A stretch of 15,496 nt of DNA from Rickettsiales bacterium (GTDB lineage: Bacteria; Pseudomonadota; Alphaproteobacteria; Rickettsiales; UBA1997). Each line of letters opens with the position of its first letter. Position 1 is the stretch's first letter. The notes below the pieces were generated by a model, which was not told the DNA's origin, searched no databases, and worked only from the letters and a program-made list of their open reading frames with translations. Made by a program: the position numbers and the translations under genes. Of this stretch, positions 6,704-13,627 are shown piece after piece. The stretch is from NCBI GenBank assembly GCA_023262945.1, contig JALQXY010000067.1, forward strand, positions 1-15,496, written 5' to 3'.

Positions 6704-6738
6704 ATGTAAACATCTATCAAAATTGTTTTATATTTTAT

Positions 6739-6824
6739 GGAGAGGTGGCCGAGCGGTCAATGGCAGCAGACTGTAAATCTGCCCGCGTTAGCGTACGCAG
6801 GTTCGAATCCTGCCCTCTCCACCA
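6739..6824 (+). tRNA. tRNA-Tyr (anticodon GUA)
   Basis: An 86 nt class II tRNA. The acceptor stem GGAGAGG (6739-6745) pairs with CCTCTCC (6814-6820), followed by A73 and an encoded CCA (6822-6824). The D arm contains GGCCGAGCGGTCAATGGC. The anticodon stem GCAGA/TCTGC encloses loop CTGTAAA with anticodon GTA at 6773-6775. A long variable arm (CGCGTTAGCGTACG region) and T arm GCAGG-TTCGAAT-CCTGC complete it. Tyrosine fits both the anticodon and the class II shape. Repeat copies flank it at 35 bp upstream and 48 bp downstream. Confidence 0.98.
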
Positions 6825-6872
6825 TAATTTATCTTTCCCATCTTTAATTGTTTTTTAACCAAGAAATTAACT

Positions 6873-7046
6873 TATACCAATTCCCATCTAAAAATGAACA
6901 ATATGACGAAATATTTTTTAAGATAAAAATTGTAAAAAATGCAAGTCCTATGCCTATATGACTTAAGGCTTTTTGCAATTTCTAGCCAAAAAGATAAAGA
7001 ACTTAATCACTTATTTTTAATTGCTTTAATTATGAATTTTGGTATT
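6873..7046. repeat. Dispersed palindromic repeat, copy 4, complete
   Basis: A 174 bp unit with ends TATACCAATTCCC and GAATTTTGGTATT. It carries the same central pair as copy 1 (AAAAATTGTAAAAA against TTTTTGCAATTTCT) and the inner AAGTCCTAT...ATGACTTAAG stem. The conserved frame starting TTA TAC CAA (6872) is open for 29 codons (LYQFPSKNEQYDEIFF...) to a TGA. It lies between tRNA-Tyr and the 3' end of rplI, which are convergent, and could serve both as a 3' boundary. Confidence 0.9.
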
Positions 7047-7159
7047 AGTTGATTTGTAGGGATCCTTCAAGTTGAATGAATTACGACAATCTTAAAAAAA
7101 TATAAAGTCAGATCTCTAGCAATTTTAAATATAAGAAACTATGAAAATAAAGTGATACC
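7047..7159. other. Short spacer downstream of rplI, nothing recognised
   Basis: Together with repeat copy 4 and the 48 bp after tRNA-Tyr, this spacer completes a 335 bp stretch without a protein gene. It contains a minor palindrome, TTCAAGTTGAA, near 7070, and a T-rich minus-strand stretch, but no strong hairpin followed by a T run that would be a clear rplI terminator. No coding frame is convincing. Confidence 0.5.
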
Positions 7160-7786
7160 TTATTGCTGATCTTGAGAGGATTCTTGCTCTTGTAAATCTT
7201 CAACCGTAGAATTAACTATATTATCTTTTTCATATTGATCTTGAGCGGATTTTATTAAGTTTTCTTCTTCTTGAGATTTTATTTTTTCAGCTTTTTTAGC
7301 TTCTTTTGCAGAGTTAATTATATCATCAACTTCTGATTCATTTCTACAAACTATGATCTGCACATTAAATTCTGCATCTGGATGTAAAGAGACCTTTGCA
7401 CTAAATATCCCAATTTCTTTTATTTGATTTTGTAAGAAAATATGAGATCTTACAATCGCCTCATTTTTAGCAAGATTGTTAATTTTATCAGCTATAATAG
7501 CAGAAGTAACTGAACCGTAAAGCCTTCCGTCATCAGATGCATTTTCAACTATGATGATATTTTTACCAATTACTGCTTTTTTTACTTCATTGGCTAAGTC
7601 TATTATTTTTTGATTTTCTTGTTCAAAATGCTTTCTTTTTTCTTCGAAAGTTTTGTTATTTGCTTCAGTAAAGCATATAGCTTTTTTGTTAGGAATTAAA
7701 AAATTTCTGCCGTAACCGTTTTTAACTTCAACAACATCGCCAATTTTACCAAGGCCAGAAACTGAAGATATTAGAATAACTTTCAT
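7160..7786 (-). CDS. rplI: Large ribosomal subunit protein bL9
   Basis: Binds 23S rRNA at the base of the L1 stalk. The N-terminal domain MKVILISSVSGLGKIGDVVE through GYGRNFLIPNKKA (24-36) is the diagnostic bL9 signature. A connecting charged helix (about 40-75) and a C-terminal domain with SDDGRLYGSVTSAIIADKI (84-102) follow. At 208 aa it is about 60 aa longer than E. coli bL9. The extra part (about 150-208) is Lys/Glu/Gln-rich and ends in an acidic, Gln-rich tail (DLQEQESSQDQQ). Such tails occur in some alphaproteobacterial bL9 proteins. It is last in the rpsF-rpsR-rplI operon, 31 bp after rpsR. Confidence 0.97.
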   Translation of the reverse strand: MKVILISSVSGLGKIGDVVEVKNGYGRNFLIPNKKAICFTEANNKTFEEKRKHFEQENQKIIDLANEVKKAVIGKNIIIVENASDDGRLYGSVTSAIIADKINNLAKNEAIVRSHIFLQNQIKEIGIFSAKVSLHPDAEFNVQIIVCRNESEVDDIINSAKEAKKAEKIKSQEEENLIKSAQDQYEKDNIVNSTVEDLQEQESSQDQQ

Positions 7787-7817
7787 TTAAGTAACTATTA
7801 AAAATTGTCGATAAATA

Positions 7818-8117
7818 TTAAGAAATATCTATCTTTTTGATTGGAGATAATAAAGCAAGTTGTCTTGCGCGCTTAATAGCTATAGCTAAAGCTTTTTGTT
7901 TTTGTGGAGAAACATGAGTAACTCGACTAGGATATATCTTACCCCTCTCGGATAAAAATTTATCAAGCAGAGAAATATTTTTATAGTTTATCTCTGAAAT
8001 TTCAAAGTCTTCTAAGGGGCACTTTTTCTTTTTTCTAGAGAAAACACCTTGATTAACTAATGATATCTTTAGAAGATCTTCTTCGTTGTTATTTACGTTA
8101 TTTTGATTTTCTTTCAT
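7818..8117 (-). CDS. rpsR: Small ribosomal subunit protein bS18
   Basis: Binds bS6 and the central domain of 16S rRNA on the platform. The core LLDKFLSERGKIYPSRVTHV (50-69) and KALAIAIKRARQLALLSP (75-92) are diagnostic. At 99 aa it is longer than the usual 75-80 aa because of a polar N-terminal extension of about 25 residues (MKENQNNVNNNEEDLL...). A single Cys remains in KKKCPL (31-35). An alternative start inside the extension is not available, because no further Met occurs before the core. It starts 8 bp after rpsF. Confidence 0.97.
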   Translation of the reverse strand: MKENQNNVNNNEEDLLKISLVNQGVFSRKKKKCPLEDFEISEINYKNISLLDKFLSERGKIYPSRVTHVSPQKQKALAIAIKRARQLALLSPIKKIDIS

Positions 8118-8125
8118 ATACTATA

Positions 8126-8536
8126 CTAAACTTCGATTCGAACATTGGCAATTTTAAGATCAAGATTGCTTGAGTCTTTTTTATCTTTATTTTTTGATGG
8201 TTTGTAGTTAGATGCTTTATCAGATAAAAATAAAGAAGTTTTTTGATCGTGAGATTTAACTTTAAAGGTAAAACTTCTTAGTACATTTTCATTAAATCCG
8301 ATTATTCTTTTTAGTTCATTGATTGTTTCAACATCAGCTTCTGTGTTAATTAAGAAATAATGACCTCTAGAATATTTGTTGATTTTATAAGCAAAATTTC
8401 TTAAACCCCAATATTCGGTAGATATGATTTTACCTTTGCCGTCGGTAATAATTTTAGAGAATTTATTACATAATTCATCAACTAGATCGGCAGTTAAGTC
8501 TTGTCTAGCTATAAAAATAGTCTCGTATAGAGCCAT
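8126..8536 (-). CDS. rpsF: Small ribosomal subunit protein bS6
   Basis: Forms a heterodimer with bS18 on the 30S platform. MALYETIFIARQDLT at the N-terminus and the GKIISTEYWGLRNFAYKINK segment (35-54) are diagnostic, followed by GHYFLINTEA and NENVLRSFTFKV (83-94). At 136 aa it has a lysine- and serine-rich C-terminal tail (about 105-136), a common and variable trait of bS6. It is first in the minus-strand operon, with its promoter expected in the 153 bp shared with smpB. Confidence 0.97.
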   Translation of the reverse strand: MALYETIFIARQDLTADLVDELCNKFSKIITDGKGKIISTEYWGLRNFAYKINKYSRGHYFLINTEADVETINELKRIIGFNENVLRSFTFKVKSHDQKTSLFLSDKASNYKPSKNKDKKDSSNLDLKIANVRIEV

Positions 8537-8689
8537 AAATAAAACAATTCAGTTGGTTATCTAACTACGATAATTCCAATTTTATGGAAATTATTTATTA
8601 GATGATAAAAACTTAAAAAAAGTTAAGTGACTTAAAAAAATATTTAGTTAAATTTTAATTGCAAGATTAATTATATTGATTCCATAAAA
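8537..8689. promoter_or_regulatory. Divergent promoter and leader region between rpsF and smpB
   Basis: These 153 bp must hold the promoters of both operons. I see several weak AT-rich hexamer pairs but none I would name. Small inverted repeats are present: TTATC/GATAA (8557-8561 and 8569-8573), TAATTCC/GGAAATTA (from 8571) and ACTTAA/TTAAGT (8611-8616 and 8623-8628). The first two fall in the expected rpsF 5' leader, where bS6:bS18 autoregulation is known in other bacteria, but I cannot identify the conserved leader motif. Confidence 0.4.
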
Positions 8690-9124
8690 ATGCAAATCAC
8701 GAATCGTAAAGCACATTTTAATTATACAATTGAAGAAGAGATTGAAGCTGGTATTGTTCTTGTGGGTAGCGAGGTTAAGTCAATTCGTCAAGCTAAAGTT
8801 AGTTTAAATGAGTCTTATATAGCTTCAATCAAGGGTGAATTATTTTTGGTTAATGCTAATATTGCTGAATATAAAGGAGCAAATAACTTTAATCATGATC
8901 CGCTGCGTCCTAGAAAATTATTATTACATAAAAAACAAATAGAAAAATTAATTAGTAAAATTGAAATAAAAGGTTATTCGATAGTTCCTCTTAGGATATT
9001 TTTTAATACAAAAAATTACGCTAAAATTGTTATAGGTGTTGGAAAGGGTAAAAAATTATATGATAAAAGAGATACTATAAAAAAACGTGATGAACAGAGA
9101 CGTTTGCAACGAGAAAGCGATTAA
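8690..9124 (+). CDS. smpB: SsrA-binding protein SmpB (trans-translation)
   Basis: Binds tmRNA and brings it to stalled ribosomes for tagging and rescue. The 144 aa length is slightly short but normal. Diagnostic parts are NRKAHFNY (5-12), the OB-fold strand GIVLVGSEVKSIRQ (21-34), NFNHDPLRPRKLLLHKKQI (66-84) and the C-terminal tail GKKLYDKRDTIKKRD (120-134), which enters the mRNA channel. The ATG at 8690 is the only one available: the frame is closed by a TAG at 8645-8647 and no other ATG lies between. No tmRNA gene is in the window. recG follows after 2 bp. Confidence 0.98.
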   Translation: MQITNRKAHFNYTIEEEIEAGIVLVGSEVKSIRQAKVSLNESYIASIKGELFLVNANIAEYKGANNFNHDPLRPRKLLLHKKQIEKLISKIEIKGYSIVPLRIFFNTKNYAKIVIGVGKGKKLYDKRDTIKKRDEQRRLQRESD

Positions 9125-9126
9125 TT

Positions 9127-11322
9127 ATGCTACTTGATTCTTTATTAAATATCAAAGGTGTTGGTCAAAATATTGAAAAAAATTTAACTTCTTTGGTTGG
9201 TGGTAATAGAATATTTGATCTTTTATTGCATAAACCAGTTAGGATTGAGAAAATAAATTTTCAGCCGCGTCTTTTTGACGTTAAAAATGATGAACTTGTT
9301 GTAATTAAAGCAAAAGTTGAATCTCATCATAAACCAACAAAAGCTCGCGCGCCTTATAAGGTTGTTTGCTATACCCCTACCGGATTTGTCACTTTAGTTT
9401 TTTTTAAAATATTTCCAAATCAGATAAAGCAAATGCCTATCGGTCAAGAAATTGCCATATTTGGCGTTTTGCAAAAAAAATCTGATGAAAATCAAATATC
9501 TCATCCAGAGCTAATATTTGATGCTGACAAGATTGATCTAATGCCAAGAGTAAAAATAATATATCCTTTAAAATTTCCTCTTAGTAATAAATTTTTGAAT
9601 TCCAAGATTCAGCAAGTTTTGTTTGATATCGATAAAAATCAGCAAAAAATTGATCAAGAAAAATATGAATGGATTGATAACAATCTTAAAAAAAGAAAGG
9701 GTTGGCCAAATTTCTTAGATAGTTTGCAATATTTGCATTTTAGAAATATACCTAAGTGGAATTTTGCTTCAAAAGATGATAAGTTAAATAATCGTGATAA
9801 TGATTTTAATTCAATAAAAATACCAGGCGAGTTTAACAAGGCCAATGAAAGATTGAGTTACGATGAATTTCTAGCGTGGCAGTTTTCTTTTATGCTGGCT
9901 AAAAAATTTAATAAAAATCAAAAAAAGAAGCTAGAGTTAACTAAAGATTTATTGAAGCAATTTATTGATAATCTTCATTTTTCTTTAACTAATTCACAGC
10001 AAAAAGCTATCGATGAAATAGCAAAAGAAATATCTTCGAGTAAAAAAATGTTACGTCTTTTACAGGGTGATGTTGGTAGTGGCAAAACTTTAGTTGCTAT
10101 TGCTAGCTGTTTACAGGTAATTTCAGCTCAAAAGCAATCTTGCGTTTTATGTCCAACAACTGTTCTTGCTAAGCAACATTTTAAATATTTTAAAGATTTT
10201 CTGTCAAATTTAGATATTAAAATTGAAGTTTTAACTTCTTCAGCAACTAAAAAGCAGAAATCAAATATTATAAAAAATCTTCAAGGACAAAATATTGATA
10301 TTTTAATAGCTACTCATGCAGTTTTAGAGGATGATATTAAATTTAAAGATCTGGGATTGGCTATAATTGATGAGCAGCATCGCTTTGGAGTTGTTCAGAG
10401 ATTGAAGCTGGTTAGTAAAGGACGTGACGTTGATACATTGTTAATGAGCGCAACGCCTATTCCAAGAAGCTTGATGATGTCTTTTTATGGCGATATGGAT
10501 ATTACCATTTTAAATGAAAAGCCAAAAAATCGTCAATTAATCACAACTTCAGTTATATCACAATCTAAATCTATAGAAATTTGCGATGCTATTAAAAGAA
10601 ATATTTTTGAGGGCAAGAAGGTTTATTGGATTTGTCCTGCAATTGATAGTAAATCAGTTAAAAAGCCCGAAGATCACTTTGCAAAAGAAGTTGAGGTTGA
10701 AGATGAATTAGAAAATGTTACAAATAAATATAATGAATTATCAAAGATAATTAACAAAGAATATCTTGCTATTATTCATGGCCAGATGAAAGAAAAGGAA
10801 AAAGAAGAAGTAATGAATGATTTTGCTAATTGCGAAGGCAAAGCTAAACTTCTTATAGCAACCACAGTTATAGAGGTTGGTATTGATGTGCCAGATGCAA
10901 CAATAATAGTTATTGAAAATGCTGAAAGATTTGGACTTGCGCAACTTCATCAAATAAGAGGCCGTGTCGGCAGATCTGATAAAAAATCTTACTGTATTTT
11001 GCTTTATGGTAAGAAGCTTGGAAAAAGCGGTATTAGGCGTTTATCTATTTTAAAAAATTCTAATGATGGTTTTTATATTGCTGAGCAAGATTTAAAAATA
11101 AGAGGTAGTGGTGATTTGATTGGCACAAAACAAAGTGGTTTTCCTAATTTTAAAATTGCTAATCTTGAAGATAATTATGATTTGATGCAGATTGCTAACG
11201 AGAATGCAGAATTTATTTTAAGAAGTGACCCTGATTTATCAAAAGATATTAATAAAAAATATCGCTATTTGATAAAGCTTTTTGGTTACGATGAATGTTT
11301 GGAGATGATAAAAAGTGGTTGA
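9127..11322 (+). CDS. recG: ATP-dependent DNA helicase RecG
   Basis: Branch-migrating helicase that regresses stalled forks and processes Holliday junctions and R-loops. At 731 aa it is a full-length RecG, slightly longer than the E. coli form. An N-terminal region with GVGQNIEKNL and an OB-fold wedge domain (about 60-155) precede the superfamily 2 helicase core: Walker A GDVGSGKT (314-321), Walker B DEQH (415-418), LMSATPIPRS (about 439-448), IHGQMKEKEKEEVM, and IRGRVGRSD (motif VI, about 611-619). The C-terminal LKIRGSGDLIGTKQSG matches the RecG/TRG motif. The stop codon overlaps the next gene's GTG start by 8 bp. Confidence 0.98.
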   Translation: MLLDSLLNIKGVGQNIEKNLTSLVGGNRIFDLLLHKPVRIEKINFQPRLFDVKNDELVVIKAKVESHHKPTKARAPYKVVCYTPTGFVTLVFFKIFPNQIKQMPIGQEIAIFGVLQKKSDENQISHPELIFDADKIDLMPRVKIIYPLKFPLSNKFLNSKIQQVLFDIDKNQQKIDQEKYEWIDNNLKKRKGWPNFLDSLQYLHFRNIPKWNFASKDDKLNNRDNDFNSIKIPGEFNKANERLSYDEFLAWQFSFMLAKKFNKNQKKKLELTKDLLKQFIDNLHFSLTNSQQKAIDEIAKEISSSKKMLRLLQGDVGSGKTLVAIASCLQVISAQKQSCVLCPTTVLAKQHFKYFKDFLSNLDIKIEVLTSSATKKQKSNIIKNLQGQNIDILIATHAVLEDDIKFKDLGLAIIDEQHRFGVVQRLKLVSKGRDVDTLLMSATPIPRSLMMSFYGDMDITILNEKPKNRQLITTSVISQSKSIEICDAIKRNIFEGKKVYWICPAIDSKSVKKPEDHFAKEVEVEDELENVTNKYNELSKIINKEYLAIIHGQMKEKEKEEVMNDFANCEGKAKLLIATTVIEVGIDVPDATIIVIENAERFGLAQLHQIRGRVGRSDKKSYCILLYGKKLGKSGIRRLSILKNSNDGFYIAEQDLKIRGSGDLIGTKQSGFPNFKIANLEDNYDLMQIANENAEFILRSDPDLSKDINKKYRYLIKLFGYDECLEMIKSG

Positions 11323-12400
11323 TATAAAAATTTATAACAAAAGTTGTCAACATTTTGGTGAATGCGGAGGTTGTTTTTATGATAAAATCAATGATGATAA
11401 TTATCGAGAAAATAAAATATTAGATCTTGCTAAAAATATAAAAAATTTATCTTGTGATGATATCAATTATGTGTGGTTTGATCTATATTCTAGGCGTAAA
11501 GCGGTTTTTCATATTAATTCATCAAATGAAATAGGGTTTTTTGCCGCCAAATCAAAAGATATTGTTAAGATTAAGCAATGTTTAATTTGCGATAAAAATG
11601 TTTTTAATTTAAAGAATGAATTAGAATTATTTTTGCAATCTTTTAGTAAAAATTTATTACAAAATGCTATTATTACAAATTTTGATAATGGTCTTGATCT
11701 GTCTTTGATAGCAAAAAAAGATTTAACTTTTAAGCAAAATCAAAAATTAATAAAGTTTGCTCAAGAACAAAATATTAATATATCTTATAGCTTTTATAAT
11801 AATGAATTTTTGCCAATTTTTATAGCAAGAAAAAATAAAATAAATCTTACAGAATATAATCTTGATTTAGATTCTAGTATTTTTATTCAAGCTAATAGAG
11901 ATTTTTTGCAATTGATTATAAATTTGATAAAAAAAGAAATTCAAGATATCAATCAAGCAAAGATAGCTGATATATATTGTGGTTTTGGTGTTTATAGTTT
12001 TGCTATTATTGATTTAGTAAAAAATATTGTAGCCTATGAGGGAAGTAATAATATGATAAAAATGCTGCAGAAAAATATTAAAAATCATAATTTAGGATCT
12101 AAGATTTTTGCTAAAATGCAAGATTTAATGCAAAATCCAATTAGTAATAAAGAGCTTAATAAATTTGATTTAGTGATTATAAATCCACCAAGAAACGGCG
12201 CGACTCCGCAAATTAAAGAAATTGCAAAAAGTAATTTAAAAAAAATAATTTATATTTCTTGTAATCCTAAAACTTTTGATTTTGATAGTAGTGTATTAAT
12301 TGGATCCAATTTTAAAATTAAAAAATTAACTGTATTTGATCAATTTATTGGATCGAAGCACCTAGAAATAGTTGGTATTTTTGACAGATATGATTATTAA
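11315..12400 (+). CDS. RNA m5U methyltransferase, TrmA/RlmC/RlmD family
   Basis: SAM-dependent uracil-C5 methyltransferase of rRNA or tRNA. An iron-sulfur motif C-x5-C-x2-C (Cys11, Cys17, Cys20) plus Cys89 matches the RlmD/RlmC arrangement and argues against TrmA, which lacks the cluster. FIQAN (190-194), the SAM-binding ADIYCGFGVYSF (218-229), NPPRNGA (290-296) and the nucleophile Cys316 in YISCNP complete the catalytic set. The protein begins directly at the cluster motif, so the N-terminal TRAM domain of RlmD is missing. Which uridine it modifies cannot be told. The start is GTG at 11315 within recG (8 bp overlap); no ATG is nearer. Confidence 0.92.
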   Translation: MVDIKIYNKSCQHFGECGGCFYDKINDDNYRENKILDLAKNIKNLSCDDINYVWFDLYSRRKAVFHINSSNEIGFFAAKSKDIVKIKQCLICDKNVFNLKNELELFLQSFSKNLLQNAIITNFDNGLDLSLIAKKDLTFKQNQKLIKFAQEQNINISYSFYNNEFLPIFIARKNKINLTEYNLDLDSSIFIQANRDFLQLIINLIKKEIQDINQAKIADIYCGFGVYSFAIIDLVKNIVAYEGSNNMIKMLQKNIKNHNLGSKIFAKMQDLMQNPISNKELNKFDLVIINPPRNGATPQIKEIAKSNLKKIIYISCNPKTFDFDSSVLIGSNFKIKKLTVFDQFIGSKHLEIVGIFDRYDY

Positions 12401-12426
12401 TCAACTAATCTCTAGCAATTTATTAT

Positions 12427-12566
12427 ACTTCTTTCGAAACTGCCAAATTTTGGCAATTTTGTCGTTATTAAAAATTTTTGTAATTTACTTGCATCAGTGT
12501 ACGCTAAAATTTCAGAAATTTTTAATGCTTATAAATTACTCAAGATTTAATTGTTTCGAAAGAAGT
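12427..12566. repeat. Second inverted-repeat element, 140 bp, with perfect 14 bp terminal repeats
   Basis: ACTTCTTTCGAAAC (12427-12440) is the exact reverse complement of GTTTCGAAAGAAGT (12553-12566). Inside are TGCCAAA-T-TTTGGCA (12441-12455), a longer imperfect pair GTAATTTACTTGCAT (12480-12494) with ATGCTTATAAATTAC (12525-12539), and AAAATTT-CAG-AAATTTT (12506-12522). TATTAT occurs immediately before the left end and 1 bp after the right end, a possible target duplication. It is unrelated in sequence to the TATACCAATT family. It fills most of the gap between the methyltransferase and cysteine synthase genes and may act as terminator or as a small mobile element. A 73-codon frame crossing it has no protein-like character. 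Confidence 0.8.
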
Positions 12567-12604
12567 CTATTATTAAATTTTAATCAATTTTAACCTAAAA
12601 TAAA

Positions 12605-13621
12605 ATGTCCAAAGAGCAAAATTTGCAAAAGATAAAAGATTTAGAGCTTGCATTTGGCAATACGCCGTTAATTGAAGTGACTTTTAAATTTAAAGATAAG
12701 TTGCGTAAAATTTATGGTAAATATGAAGCTTTTAATTTTAGCGGCTCAATAAAAGATCGTATTGCTATCCATATTTTAAAAAAGGCCTATGAAAAAAAAG
12801 AAATTAAAAGTGGTGACATGATTGTTGAAGCTACCAGTGGCAATACCGGTATTTCTTTTGCCGCATTAGGTCGCGCTTTAGGTCATAAAGTTCGTATCTA
12901 TATGCCAGATTGGTTAAGTGTTGAAAGATATGCTAAGATTGAATTATTAGGTGCTGAAGTAATTAGAATAACTAAAGAGCAAGGAGGTTTTGTACGCTCT
13001 ATCGAAGAGGCAAGAAAAATGGCTTCCCAGAATGATGATGTTTATTGTCCTGAGCAATTTACTAATATTGAAAATGTCAATGCTCATGCTTTAACTACGG
13101 CACCAGAGATTTTTCAGCAATTAAAATCAATAAATCTTGATCTACATCATTTTGTTGCTGGCGTTGGTACTGGTGGCACTATTATGGGTATGTTAAAATA
13201 TTGCCAAGAAAATAACAAAAATGTTAGATGTTATCCTATGGAGCCTCTAAATTCACCTACTTTAACCACTGGAGGAAAGAAAATTGGCAAACATCGTATT
13301 CAAGGAATAAGTGATGAATTTATTCCTGACATTGTTAATCTAAAAAAACTTGATCATATAATTAGTGTTGATGATGGTGATGCTATAATAATGGCGCAAA
13401 AGCTTAATAAATGCGGTCTTTCTGTTGGTATATCAACTGGTGCAAATTTTATAGGAGCATTAAAAGCGATCATCGACAGACCAGAAAATGAAATTGTGGC
13501 GACTATTTTTTGCGACTCAGCACTTAAATATTTTTCCACTGATTTATGTCGTAAAGAGCCAGTAAAACTTGGTTTTTTAAGTACTGATATTGAAATATTA
13601 GGATATAAATTTATCAAATAA
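12605..13621 (+). CDS. PLP-dependent cysteine synthase family protein (CysK/CysM/CBS fold)
   Basis: A 338 aa fold-type II PLP enzyme. Lys50 in NFSGSIKDR (44-52) is the Schiff-base lysine, SGNTG (78-82) binds the substrate carboxylate, GVGTGGT (186-192) holds the PLP phosphate, and GISTGAN (275-281) lies near the pyridine nitrogen. The family condenses O-acetylserine or serine with sulfide or homocysteine. The family's usual SVKDR reads SIKDR, and HRIQGISDEFIPDIV (230-244) is between CysK and CysM forms, so I do not choose a gene symbol. There is no CBS regulatory domain. It is 6 bp upstream of pepF. With metC in the same window, a role in cysteine or cystathionine metabolism is likely. Confidence 0.9.
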   Translation: MSKEQNLQKIKDLELAFGNTPLIEVTFKFKDKLRKIYGKYEAFNFSGSIKDRIAIHILKKAYEKKEIKSGDMIVEATSGNTGISFAALGRALGHKVRIYMPDWLSVERYAKIELLGAEVIRITKEQGGFVRSIEEARKMASQNDDVYCPEQFTNIENVNAHALTTAPEIFQQLKSINLDLHHFVAGVGTGGTIMGMLKYCQENNKNVRCYPMEPLNSPTLTTGGKKIGKHRIQGISDEFIPDIVNLKKLDHIISVDDGDAIIMAQKLNKCGLSVGISTGANFIGALKAIIDRPENEIVATIFCDSALKYFSTDLCRKEPVKLGFLSTDIEILGYKFIK

Positions 13622-13627
13622 ATTAAT

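Noticed and set aside
7059..7095. Possible remnant of another dispersed element downstream of rplI
   Set aside because: Only a short TTCAA-G-TTGAA palindrome is visible and no second copy occurs in the window, so it cannot be supported.
12372..12593. A 73-codon plus-strand frame after the methyltransferase
   Set aside because: It begins inside the methyltransferase gene and crosses the inverted-repeat element; the peptide is hydrophobic and AT-driven with no family resemblance.
13354..13617. An 87-codon minus-strand frame at the end of the cysteine synthase gene
   Set aside because: It is antisense to conserved coding sequence and has no independent support.
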